64,000 bases of DNA from Kuschelorhynchus macadamiae. Lineage: Eukaryota; Arthropoda; Insecta; Coleoptera; Curculionidae. Location of the stretch: NCBI GenBank assembly GCA_030620095.1, contig JAUTXW010002365.1, positions 310,001-374,000 on the forward strand. Reading direction: 5' to 3'. Shown here piece after piece: positions 10,465 through 21,984 of the stretch; position 1 is the first letter of the stretch; each line of letters starts with the position of its first letter. The position numbers were made by a program, and so were the translations under genes. Below the pieces are notes generated by a model. That model made no database searches. It was not told the origin of the DNA and saw nothing but the letters and a program-made list of their open reading frames with translations.

Positions 10465-12819
10465 CACTGAGAAAAAACCCGGAAATAAGCAGGTCTTGCT
10501 GGAAAAGTTTATTTATTCTAGATATTTTTTTAATAAATCTAGAAGGAAGTGTGTCTAGAACAAGTAAAACGCTTTTTCTGAAATTAATTTATTTAGATCT
10601 AATAAACTAATGAACTATGTTTCTTTGGTTTGAATAAACTAATGTACAGGTATATTTATTCTAACACTCCTGTTTAACTGTTTCAAATAACCTCGGTTTT
10701 CTAAAAAAACTATATAACAGATTCGTAGAACAAATAACCTGTTTATTTAGTTTTAATAAACAATTTATTTTTACCCGGTGGATCGTATTATTTCGGTTAC
10801 CTTCGGCCGCCCGCGATCTACTAAAGTGCCGAATTTGGACTCATTTGGCTTTTACCTTTCGACGCGTTTCCTACACCAGTGCGATTAGTTTTTTTTCGAA
10901 GTGACTCAACAAGACAACATATGAATGGCTTACCTAATCCTTCTAAAAGTTTGTGGATTAGGGGACTATATGAACCATACTTTCACATATTGTGTGTAGT
11001 GACGAAACGTAACCTCATATTTTTATTTATATTTTTCACTAAGTTTACTTTATATTTTTCGCTAAGAACAAACATAGATAAATTTCCTTTGATGATTTGG
11101 AAAAACGTTTATTTTTCTCTAAAAGTCATGCAAATAAAGTAGGTGGTAAAGACTAGAGGAAATGTATAGTGAATATAAAAAGTTGTACTATTCGTTTTTT
11201 ATCTATATCTATTATTTTTTTGAGTTAAATTCGGGGCAGCGCAACTTACATTTGGAATTTTAGTTTTATGTTTTACTTAGCCTCCTAAGAGATTAAAATC
11301 ATAGCAAAGTACGTACTATTTATTATTTTTTATTAACTCTAGTATGTCAGTTAAAACATCCTAGAAATATATTTTTTACCCTAACCACCAAAAATCTATG
11401 TTTATGATTTCAACAATTTTTTCAGTAATATTTATATGTGCTCTTTTTGTTATATATTAAATTAAAATCTGGTTTCTCAACATATAGTCATTCTCTAATA
11501 TTGTTCTTACGATTAGTTAACAATTCGCATGTTAAATTCTAGCATCACGACCTATTTTTTGTGTCATTATATTCACTTGTTGGTTCCAGGGTCGTCTAAG
11601 AAGTGACGAGACAGAAAGAGTGTCTATTAGTAATGGAAGTTTAAGTTTTGAATGTGTATTTTTTGAGTTTTATTTAATAAAAGTATTAGTTACAAATAAA
11701 ATAAGTTTTCTATTATATATATTTGACTTATTTGATTACTAGTTGCTGCTTGTTATCAGTGTACCTCATAATAATTACAATAATTTCAGTAATTACCAAC
11801 TTGTTTGTATATGTTTGACCAATAATATTCTAATCAAATAATTTTGTTATATCATATGACATAGTGACAATAAATTGTTTAAATATGTCTTTTTAAATAC
11901 TTCATAATTATTGGTTATTTTAGCGCTCCCACTCTTTTTTTTGCTAAGTTAGAATGATTTTTTGCACCAATTAAGTACAATTTGTTAATACGTGAAAAAA
12001 AGTAAAACGCAAAGTTAATATAAAGTTGTGGTAAAATAAAATTCTATTTTTTAAAGACGCAACTTGTATATATTTCTTTTTTCTTGATAATTTCCAAAAC
12101 ACACATATGTCAATTAAAATTTAAAGCCAGGTATGTTAAATTAACTATTTACCAAATTAGTTGAGTGTTAGGATTCCGAAAAATCTGTGTATTCAAATTA
12201 ATGTTTACACTAACTTAAACAAAGTGTATATTTTAAAGATAAATGTTATTTTCATTAAGCGAAAAATATACAGGGTGTTCCACTAAAAATACATTTGACC
12301 ACAATTTCTTTTTACTCTTTATATTTCTCAGTTACTGATACAATGTATTTAATTAACTACAACTTGGTAAATAATTAGTCATTCTAGCTTTACAAATAAA
12401 AAGGGAGGAGTAAAACTACTACCCCTGATCTTTGACTAAAAAATGGTGAAAGATCTCCAAATAAGAGATTGATCTAGATTTAATAAACAATTTTATTTAT
12501 TTCAGATCCCCAGTTCACCTGATCCAAATAAACAAAGTAACCTAAATCCCAAAAACATTTTTCTATCAAATATATTGTATATTTGAACTAGAAAAACTGT
12601 GTATTTAATCTGGTAAAATAGTTTAATAGTTCTAGATAAACATTTTACCTAAATCTAATAAAGAGTATTGTCAAAAACAGTTTATTAGATATAAACTGAT
12701 TCTAGAAAACGAAGTTTATTTAAACCAAGTAAGCAGTTTATCTGTCACATAGTTAAACAAACTTTTTATTTATAACAAATAAAATTTCACCTAGATTTAA
12801 TATATGTTTTTTCTCAGTG
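10465..12819. mobile_element. TA-flanked terminal-inverted-repeat element, non-autonomous
   Basis: The left end is CACTGAGAAAAAAC (10465) and the right end is its reverse complement GTTTTTTCTCAGTG (ending 12819). Both are flanked by TA, as after a TA-duplicating insertion. The subterminal 300 bases at each end are crowded with AATAAAC/GTTTATT and TCTAGA-type words in both orientations. No transposase-like frame is present; the longest open frame (10879-11142) resembles nothing I know. A CAGGGTGTTCCACT sequence at about 12270 may be the end of another small element. Confidence 0.65.
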
Positions 12820-12887
12820 TATGTTTACCACGAGTATAATATCCATTTCTTGTTATTATTAAAGTTTAATATTATTTTTTTCTTTTT

Positions 12888-15207
12888 ACTTCCCTCGTAA
12901 AAGAGAAGTAATGTAATCTTTACGTTTCAGGGCCCTTAGATGCTGAAAAACGAGTTTTCTCGGTTCCATAGGTCTGTCTGTCTGTCGGTCTGTCTGTTCA
13001 CGACATAGCTAAAAAACTACTTATACCATTTATCTTAAATTATGTAAAAAATATAATTTAACTGAATGTGAATGAGGCGCCAATTAAATGGATTACTACT
13101 TAGATATGGACGACAGAGTGAAGTACATGTGACTGTACACGTTAATGTTTTCTGTTTAAATGCCCGATGAGAATAGTTCGGTTAAAAACGATTAAAGCAA
13201 GCTATTATAAGACTGTAAATTCTAGAGTAGACATTAGTTAAGAAAGCAGGATTTTTCTATTTTAGGAGAATTTCTTTAAATACGGACATTCATGTAACAA
13301 TCAATAATTCGACTTAATTGACCATGCGCATGTGAATAAGTGCTTAATATTTTAAATAAATCCCAAGCTTGTAACATAATATATCAAAACGCCGATTTTA
13401 AATTAATTTGCACAAAACATTGTTGTAGCTACTAAATTACCCCAACTTAAATGTATTTGTCTTTATCTTAAGCTTATCTAATTGTTATTATAAAATTTAA
13501 TAATTTAAATTAAATTATGCGCTATACGATGGTTTGGGATTTTTGAAAAAGTAGCTGTCTTTCTTCCCAAAATATTGGCATAAAATACCTAATAATAAAA
13601 TTGGAGCCATGCTTTAACAAAATTATATGTTACCTGAACTTTTTCCGATATTGGTATTATTTAGGAGTCAATTGGTAAAATTTTGGTACGAATCAAAGAT
13701 AGCTAAACAAAATGGCGGCTTAATAAAATATTTAAAAATTCAGCGAGAAAAAACTAGTAAAGGACCGATTTCAAATTGTGAGCCATAAGTAATTGTGGTA
13801 TAGAGATTAAAACTAAAATTATTGTACTAATTCAAAATGGTGAAACAAAATGGCGGCCAAATAAAATGTTTATAATCGTGAAAAAAATCACCCTCTCAGT
13901 TTTTACATATCTTTACGTTTTAGCGTCTCTAGATGCCAAAAAATATATTTTATCAATTCCGGCCTGTCGGTTTCTTTGTCTGTCTGTCAGTTCTCGGCGC
14001 AGCCTAAAAACTACTTATCAGATTGACTTCAAAATTTAGTAAAAAATTAGGGGTCATTTGGGATAAACCTGGCATAAAATACCTTAACCTGGTAATATTT
14101 TGGTAAAAGGCCAATATGCTGGAACAAGATGGCGGCCTAGTAAAACGTTAAAAAAATATTAATAAAAAAACTAATTATCCAATTTACCTTAATTTTTGCA
14201 TAAAAAGCATATACAGGAATGAACTAGTAACGTTTTTATATGAATATAAGACAGGTACACAAAATGGCGGCCTAATAAAATATTTAAAAAATCAGGCTGA
14301 AAAAACTACTTATTAATGATTTCAAATTTTGTGCAAGCATTAGGTATGATCAACTGGTAAAGTTGTGGTACTATATCAAGATGGCGAAATAAAATGGCGG
14401 CCAAATAAAGTGTTTGTAATCGTGAAGAAAATCACCCTTTCAGGTTTTATATATCTAGCATTTCTAGATGTCAAAAAATATATTTAACAAATTTAGTCTG
14501 TCGGTTTGTCTGTCTGTCTGTCAGTTCGCGGCATAGCTTGAAAACTACTTGACTGACAACTGTTTGACTTCAAATTTAAGTAAAAAATTAAGGGTCATTT
14601 GGAGGCCTGGTAATATTTTGGTAAAAATTCAAAAGGCCGGAACCAGATGGCGGCCTAGTGAAACGTGAAAAAAATATTACTAAAAAACCTAATTATTAAA
14701 TTTACCACAAATTGTACACAAAAATCAAGTGTTACATAGGAGAGAACTGGTAACATTTTGGTATAGATATAAGATAGCAGAACAGAATGGCGACCTAATA
14801 AAATATTTAAAAAATCAGCCTGAAAAAACTATTTATTAGAATAATTTCAAATTTTGTGCAAAATATTTTTTTTTAAATCAACTTAAAAAACCTATTGAGT
14901 TGGCTTTAAATTTCGCAGAAAAATTAAATGTGATATAGGGATGAACTGATACGAATTCAACATGACGCAACAAAATAACGCTGTGTATCAAAGCGAGGCA
15001 TAGGCAGAAACTGGTAAAATATTGGTATGAATCCAATATGATGGAACAAAATAGAGCCCAATAAAAAAGTTTGAAAAGACAGTATATATGTATTACTAAA
15101 TGACTATGTAGTGAACTAAAATGAGCCACCCTTCTCTATTCTTTATAAAAGGAAATATTCATAATGAGGGAAGGTCCCGGTAAAGGAGACTTAACCGATT
15201 TTTAGGT
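12888..15207 (+). mobile_element. Hairpin-headed modular repeat, longest copy
   Basis: It starts with a stem-loop at 12888-12909 (ACTTCCCTC, then GAGAAGT). A leader (CTTTACGTTTCAGG) and a CTGTCTGTCTGTC tract follow. Then come modules of about 150 bp, each opening with AAAACTACTTAT, passing GACTTCAAATTTT and CTGGTAACATTTTGGTA, and ending near AAAATGGCGGCCTAATAAAA. Leader plus three modules recur as a higher-order unit of about 550 bp (leaders near 13909 and 14455). A block at about 13050-13545 lacks the pattern. The 3' end carries AATGAGGGAAGGT (about 15163), the inverse of the head, then a GGTAAAGGAnAnTTAACCGA-like stretch. There is no open frame and no transposase, so its mobility is an inference from the dispersed copies. 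Confidence 0.7.
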
Positions 15208-16682
15208 CTATTTATGGGAAGGCCGGATTTAAGGCTTTCGAGATCTAAACCTAGGTTGAAATTTTGGACGTCCCTTTTTAAATAAACAAGTAGCTACTGG
15301 GTCCATTGCATATGAAATTTTGCCAAAATTGCGTTACTAATATTATAAAAAAAACGCCATTAACACATATTTATAAAAAAAATTACAATACTGCAATTTT
15401 TCCCCTTAGTTCAAATCTTTCCCCGCCACTATACACCTCACTTATTGATTTGTTCCAAGAATAGCGATATTTTTTATTTTCAGTGTTCATTAAGATTTAT
15501 AATAACCGAAATAACTTGACGAAAAAATAAATTTATGTACCTCAGAGTGCGGCGAAATTACTTTTTTGGATAATAAAATACACCAAATTTCAAGACAATA
15601 AATTAAAACATTTGACATTTATCGCGGAAACTCTTCGGTAGAAATCGAATCAAAATTGTGCCATTTGGCTATTTTAATTTTTTTAGAAATGCTTGCTATG
15701 GGACCACTCCGGCATTACCCTGAATACTTCCTGAAAATGTCATGCAAATTGGTTAAACCATCCGTGAGTAATCGGTGTACGCATATATAAAAATACATGC
15801 AAGGTCGAATTGATAACCTTCTCCTTTTTCGAAACCGGTTAAAAAATTAATATTTTGGTGCTTAATAAATATCAATAGAGCTATTATTATGATTCAACAG
15901 CTTGATCTCGAAGTGATTGTCTTTTGGTGGTTTCAGTCCTAGTGAATATTATATTATATTAACATAGATACTTTTATAATCAAAATGTAAAATTGATTCG
16001 TTAGTTAGATCAAGTTAAAATTTATGCCGATCAATAATTTTTTTGTTCAAAATGTTCACTTGAGGCAGAGGAACCTCGGCAGTTTAGGTATATAAAAAAA
16101 GTCAAAGAGTAATATGTTAATAGCGAATCACTATTAGACTTTTAACCAGATCTTCCTTTCTTATTCTTAATTCCGTATATATTTTCTGACTGCTACTATA
16201 ATTTGAACAGTCCACGCCATATTAACCACTCAACTAACGTTATTCAGACCCCAATTTTAGTTTCCCATTGAACAGCGCTAAACCGTGTTTGACGAAATTC
16301 TTCGGTTCAAAATAAAGTTAAATTGGTCTTCAACCAAAATTTGCCTATATTATTCTGCTATAAGAACTAAATACGTCATAAAGGACACATGATATACAAT
16401 GATTGTTGAAAACTTTAGTGAAGTAACTTTTGTGTGTTTGGCATAGCCATTTACCCTTGTCATTATCGGGATAAAATTAATATCGTATCCACAAGGGACG
16501 AGGTATTTGTGAGTAGTTAGGCCCTTGTAATCAGTATATACAATGAAGCAGTCTGTCGTACTTTTGTTTAAATGTAGCATTTTAATATTAAAAAGTTGTG
16601 GTTCTTTATTAAACGCGTGTAATCGTATAAAATTATTAAATTTTTTAAAATTGTCTTTAAATTATTTTGTATTTGAAGTTAC
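15208..16682. other. Non-coding stretch with fragments of dispersed repeats
   Basis: The phrases CTGAAAATGTCATGCAAATT (about 15732) and CCTTTTTCGAAACCGG (about 15824) look like parts of widely dispersed arthropod repeats. No gene is supported; the minus-strand open frame at 16350-16580 is not recognisable. Confidence 0.45.
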
Positions 16683-16925
16683 ATATTTATATCTCTATTA
16701 AATTTTAACTAATGTTTGATAGAGAAGATTGAGTGATTATATGATGTACAGGGTGGAAGAGTTGAACATTTAACTCGAATAATTAAAAATTGTTTTATTC
16801 GACTCTAGATCTTTTCATCTTTAGTCTAAAATTCATAAATTTATTTTTCAAACAGAATACCTAAAAAGTTAAAAAAAGCAGTAACTTTTCTATTTCAACT
16901 GTTTACAATCTATTAGGTAACAGTA
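16683..16925 (+). repeat. Dispersed repeat, copy 1
   Basis: About 240 bp shared, in the same orientation, with 17207-17450, offset about 525 bp. Shared words include TATATCTCTATTAAATTTTA, TACAGGGTGG and TTATTCGACTCTAGATCTTT. TACAGGGTGG resembles the ends of Tc1/mariner-type small elements. Confidence 0.75.
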
Positions 16926-17206
16926 ATTGAATGTTAAAATTCGTCACGTTTTTTGAAATCCGAAAATGACATTAGTGTTGAATTTTAATTCTTACGGCTT
17001 AACCAGAAGACGATATCCAAAAGATCTCGTAAAGTAGGAGAGGGAAGCGTAAGTATTTCTGTTCTAACTTTATATATTTGGCCGATAGAGGGACTAAGTT
17101 GTGCCCAAAATGATATTTTCTCAAAAACAGTTCTGTTTAGGGTATGTTACACAATATGTGTTTACAATGATTCAATGGTCTTAATAAAGAAATAATATAG
17201 GAGTGT
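16926..17206. other. Spacer between two direct repeats
   Basis: Non-coding sequence with no recognised feature, lying between the two copies of the 240-bp repeat. Confidence 0.5.
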
Positions 17207-17450
17207 TGCATTTATATCTCTATTAAATTTTAACTAGTCTTTGATAGGGAAGGTTGAGTGATTATATGATATACAGGGTGGCAGGGTGGAACATTTAACT
17301 CGAATATATCAAACTTGTTTTATTCGACTCTAGATCTTTTGATATTTAGTCTAAAATTCATAGATTTATTTTTCTAATAAAGTACCTCAAAAGTTGAAAA
17401 AAGCGATAACTTTTTTATTTCAACTTTTTAGAATCCATTAGAAATAAAAT
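17207..17450 (+). repeat. Dispersed repeat, copy 2
   Basis: The partner of 16683-16925, with a few substitutions and a duplicated CAGGGTGG near 17274. Confidence 0.75.
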
Positions 17451-17679
17451 ATATTTCAAACTTCTAATTTTATAAGAAATGTTTTTGATTTGTTTTGTCA
17501 TGAATAATTTATTACTGCCAAATAATGTACGTAGTATATGCAAACATTTCCTTGGGGATCCTAGAGAATGTGTTCCGGTGTATAGCAGCTCGGTCTAGAT
17601 CATTCCCTGGATAGACATTTTGTTTACTATGTTCCATATATCGATTAATAAATATCCAAGCATCCATTTAGAACTAATA

Positions 17680-18223
17680 TATTATAAAAAGCATTTTTTC
17701 AAACTCCCAAAGCTATCTCTTCTTTCTGACCAGGTTCACAGAGTTCCTCTTCTTCTAAGAGAAGAATTTTGACGCCAGTCTTGACTATAATGTACATCCA
17801 GAAATTTTTGGAAATCTCTAAGTTTTTCCCTCTTAAAGTTGTTCTCCGCTTACGAGAATTTAATTGTTGACGGTTCTTTACCGTTTAAAGTGGATCCGCT
17901 TTGACTCTGCTATCTTAAAATATCATGATCATGGAGATTTTAAAACATTATCAGCTTCTATGCGCCAATCGTAGAACTGGAAATCAGCATCAGCTAAAAG
18001 CAAGGTTGCGTTATTTTTTATGATTCGTAATATTCTTTTCGATTTGCTATCACTTCCCTTTTCTTAAATTCCTTTTCCAAAACGCCAAAAACTCTGTCAG
18101 GAGGCATGCATGAAAGAATGTCCGCGTACAGAAAAGACTAATTCCAAAGACCCTAGATATCTGTATAAGACGATAAGTCGGTGTTTTGCAAGCGATGAAA
18201 TAAGGCACATGCGACTTGATTAG
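17680..18223 (-). pseudogene. Transposase-like gene, C-terminal part
   Basis: Read on the minus strand from the Penelope-like target duplication: GSNQVACALFHRLQNTDLSS, then FSVRGHSFMH, PPDRVFGVLEKEFKKRE, ANRKEYYES, then after a stop ADADFQFYDWRIEADNV. It ends in a positively charged tail with a KFLDVHYSQDW-like segment near 17770. The GHSFMPPDRVFG-type block belongs to a transposase-like protein family widespread in insects and other invertebrates. I recognise the family but do not assign its superfamily. Stops, at least one frameshift and a deletion between NTDLSS and the GHSF block mark it as dead. The N-terminal part is at 23468-24639. Confidence 0.72.
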
Positions 18224-18236
18224 AACCCTTTCCATA
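18224..18236. repeat. 13-bp target site duplication, left copy
   Basis: AACCCTTTCCATA, identical to 23455-23467. Removing the DNA between the copies joins the two halves of the transposase-like reading frame (DQYGKG to GSNQVA). Confidence 0.88.
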
Positions 18237-18299
18237 GTAAATAATTACGAAATAGTAGTGGCGAATTCATTAGTTTAAACTATTTTTTTGGTTTTTCGC

Positions 18300-18530
18300 T
18301 TTAATAAAATCTGAAAATAAAAAAAATTATTTACCTTATAAAATCAATAAGACCACTTATGAAGGTACCCGAGGAACGACAATGAAAAATGTATGTTTTC
18401 TGGACGTTTCGGGGGAAAGTCTACCCCCGTCTACAGCAAACCTACAAATAAAAAACTAAAAGCAGAATATTTCTTACGTTTAGTATCAGAAATATAACCA
18501 GAATGGCTAATCTCTGACAAAATGTCAATG
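18300..18530 (-). repeat. Penelope-like terminal repeat, inverted left copy
   Basis: The reverse complement of 23222-23454. Shared words include ATTATTTACCTTATAAAATC, GAAGGTACCCGAGGAACGAC and GGCTAATCTCTGACAAAATG. It carries GACGTTTCGGG at about 18403, reminiscent of phrases near Penelope-like ends. Confidence 0.88.
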
Positions 18531-18844
18531 AATGTCAATTTAAAGGTGTTATTTTTAATTGTTAGAATAAGATGGGAAATATGTGTATCTAAAGTATGTT
18601 CATTTTAATTTATTGTATTTTGAGGTGTCTTTTTTTTTTACTTCAGTATTTAGCAAATTTAAACATGTGTTATTAAAACTAACGGAACAAGATGCTACAC
18701 AATTATCTTTATTTAATAATATTAATAATTTATATTATTTTTTTTTGCGTCCAATCGAAAAAAGTCAAGAGGTAAGTTTTGTAGGAAATTAAAAAGTAAG
18801 TAAGGAAAGACGAAAAAAAATTAAAATAAAAAACCATAAAAATA
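18531..18844. other. AT-rich spacer
   Basis: Non-coding sequence between the left terminal repeat and the tandem array; nothing recognised. Confidence 0.5.
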
Positions 18845-19830
18845 AAAGTTAAAAGAAATCGAAAAATTTCGAGGGGCGAAAAAGTTTCTACTCCTCGAGA
18901 TGTCTTAGAAAATAAATAAAATAAAGAAAAAAGTAATATAAAATACAAAAAAAAAAGAAAGTTAAAATATCAAAAAATTTCGAGGGGTAAAAATGTTTCT
19001 ACGCGTGAAGAAGTATCTAAAAAAAAATTAAAAATTTGAAAAAAATAAAAATTAAAAAAATATAAAAGTCAAAAAATCGAAAAATTTCAAGGGGTGAAAA
19101 AGTTTCTACGCCCCGAGACGTCATAAAAATAATAAAATAAAGAAAAAAAATAATATAAAATACAAAAAAAAGTAAAAAAATCAAAAAATTTCGAGGAACT
19201 GATTAAAAAAATAAACGTCAAAAAATCGAAAAATATCAAGGGGTGAAAAAGTTTTTACCCCTTGAGGTGTCTTAGAAAAAAAATTAATAATAAAATAATA
19301 TAAAATACTAAAAAAAGAAAGTAAAAAAAATCAAAAAATGTCGAGGGGTAAAAATGTTTCTGTGTCGAAAAGTATATAAAAAAATAAAATAAAAAAAATA
19401 ATAAAATAAATTATAAAAAAAATAAAGTTGGGAAAATCGAAAAATTTCAAGGGAAACAATGTTTGTACGTGTCGAAAAGTATCTGATGTAAAAAAAAAAA
19501 TTTAAAATTAAAAAAGAAATTAAAAAATTATAAGTCAAAATATCGAAAAATTTCAAGGGGTGAAAAAGTTTCTACGTCTCGAGAAGTATTAGAAAAAATA
19601 ATAAAATAAATATAAATATAATAATATAAATTGAAAAAAAAAATGAAGTTGGGGAAAAGTCAAAATATTGAAAAAATTCAAGAGATTAAAATGTTTCTAG
19701 GTCGCAAGATGAATTAAGAAAGAAAATAAAATAATGAAAAAAAAAAATAAAATAAAATATAAGAAAATAATAAGTTATGAAAGTTAAAATAATTTAAAAA
19801 GTAACAATGTTTCTACGCGTCGGGAAGTAT
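18845..19830 (+). repeat. AT-rich tandem array, about 107-125 bp units
   Basis: About nine units, each with CGAAAAATTTCnAGGGG followed by AAAnnTGTTTCTACG or GAAAAAGTTTCTACG. The anchors lie near 18878, 18987, 19096, 19243, 19349, 19456, 19563, 19688 and 19801. Two variants alternate for part of the array (one ending in CTCGAG-like words, one in GCGTnGAAG), suggesting a dimeric unit of about 215 bp. Confidence 0.85.
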
Positions 19831-19889
19831 CTAAAGTTAAAAAAAATTAGAAACTGAAATAAAAGTTTAAAAAACTACAAATTGTGGTT

Positions 19890-20390
19890 TTTGTTTGTAT
19901 ATTTTTCTTTTTAAAATCTATAAAGATATTAGAAAATGTCAAAAAATATTTAATTTATTTTATTTATGAAACTGTGTAACTCTATAAATGTTTTCAAAAC
20001 ATTTAAATTTTTTTCTGAATTAGTCGAAATAATGTAATAAAAATTTTTTAATCGTCATTTTTTTTTCTATTCGGAATGATACCACATAAAGTCCAAGATA
20101 GAAAAACCTTTCATTTTTAGTGGGCTATAGAACTCGGTGAAAATTTTAATTCATAAGATACAATGCAAATTGGTTCTGAAGATGGACAATATTTCGAAAA
20201 TTAGGTGAGATATTATAAAATATATATTAAAAAAAAATTAGTTTCTCATTTACTTATTGTATATTAAAAAAAACGGAATTTTTAGAAAAAAACATTTCCT
20301 TTCGTAAGGTCTAATGTAAATTGTATTTATTTTCATTTACGTTTATATATAAAAATCAATATCTCAGAAATTAAGTGAGATATGAGGAAA
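19890..20390 (+). repeat. Duplicated non-coding segment, copy 1
   Basis: About 490 bp diverged from but collinear with 21440-21945. Shared words include AAAGTCCAAGATAGAAAAAC, AGGTGAGAT, CGGAATTTTTAGAAAAAA and TATATAAAAATnAATATCTC. Confidence 0.8.
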
Positions 20391-21439
20391 GGCTGAAATA
20401 TAAAAAAAATTTTGTTTCACCTAAAATATAAAATAAAGCATATGGGAATGTGGAAAAACAAAATTTATTTTTTTCCTTCCATATGACGCACTGTATATTC
20501 ATTATGAAGATGGTGGATATCTCGAAAACTAATCGAAAAACCAAAAGAAATGTGAAAGTAAAAATGTTTTAGATTTTGGACCATTGTTGAATGCAGTGGT
20601 CAAAAATATCGATAAACAAAAAAAAAATTTGCATAAGACGCAATACAAATCGACTCTGAGGAAGGGCTGTATCTCGAAATATGTTACTCTGATGTCTTTG
20701 AAATTACCATAAATTAATTTTCCGTATCGGGGAAACCCCATTAAACGTAATTTTATAAAACATTACAAATATGGTCCGAAATGGACAAAATAACGGTAGA
20801 TTGTAAACTGAAAACCTTGATTTTCGATTTACTCAGTTACTATGGGTTTTATGGAAAAAACTTACTCCTCCTTTTTTGTAGATACTCATTAGTATTTTCC
20901 GAAAAAATTTCAGCTAATCCATTTCGTTTGTAACATATCGGCCAAAAACTGATATTTCAATTTTGGCTTATATCTACTAAACGGACCACTTTATCCTCAA
21001 ACAGAAAGTGTCAGAGTGTGTATTTTTTGGCTTTAAATTTTAATTAATTTTAAAGAGAGAAGTTTTTTCGTAATTTATATCGTTTTCGATTTATAAGTAA
21101 AAAAATGATTTTTGAGAAAAATTCAAAAGGGTTCGATGTTTTCAGCCGAAAAATTAAACTTTATTTTTACAAAATTTTATAATGGTAAATTACTATACTC
21201 GACCACGGGAATTTTGAAAAGTATTCAGTTTCGATTTTGCTGCGTTTTTATTGTAGGTACTTTATATAAATAGAAATTTCCCGATGATGGTCAATATTTC
21301 GGAAACAAAACGATATACGGAAAATGAATAAGAATAAATATCGGTTTTTTTTTGCTTTTTTATCGAATAGCGTATTCGAAAATTTAATTTTTGTATTTTA
21401 ATTTTTTTTCCCATGTAAACTGTAATATAATTGATTAGT
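20391..21439. other. Eroded repeat-like non-coding DNA
   Basis: Weak recurrences of ATnTCGAAAA with an AAGACGCAATnCAAATCG-like phrase (about 20480, 20635) suggest the duplicated segments are part of a longer, decayed tandem structure. No coding region. Confidence 0.45.
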
Positions 21440-21945
21440 AAATAATTTTTTTTTGAAATTTGACAAGATATTAAAAAAAGTAGGAGAGTGAAAAAATTTT
21501 TAATTTACTTTAATTATAGAATGGTGTAGTTTAATAAATGTTTTGAAAACAATTTAGATTTTTTTCCCATAAGACGAAACGAAAATCTAATAAAAATTTT
21601 TTCATCGTCATTTTTTTCCTATTCGCTAGCTATTCTAAAAGATACGGCAAAAAGTCCAAGATAGAAAAACCTTTTATTTTGGGTAGGCTATAAAATTCAG
21701 TGACTCTAAATAATATTTAAAAAAAAAATTGATCCATAATAATATGGTCAATATTTCGAAGTTTAGGTGAGATTTTCAAAAATTTATAAGAGCAAAAAAA
21801 ATTTTGTTTCTCATTTAGATATCGTATACAAGAAATCGGAATTTTTAGAAAAAAAATTTAAATTTTCTCCTTATAAGGTGCAATGTAAATCGTATAAATT
21901 TTAATTTACATTTATATATAAAAATTAATATCTCAGAAACTAATA
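21440..21945 (+). repeat. Duplicated non-coding segment, copy 2
   Basis: The second copy of 19890-20390, about 1.55 kb downstream. Its end abuts the first recognisable codons of the Penelope-like RT. Confidence 0.8.
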
Positions 21946-21984
21946 ATAGAACAAAAAGCACTAAAAACACTTCAATCAGATACA

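Noticed and set aside
13000..15170. CRISPR-like array suspected from the regular modules
   Set aside because: Units are about 150 bp, similar along their whole length, with no short identical repeats and unique spacers; the sequence context is eukaryotic.
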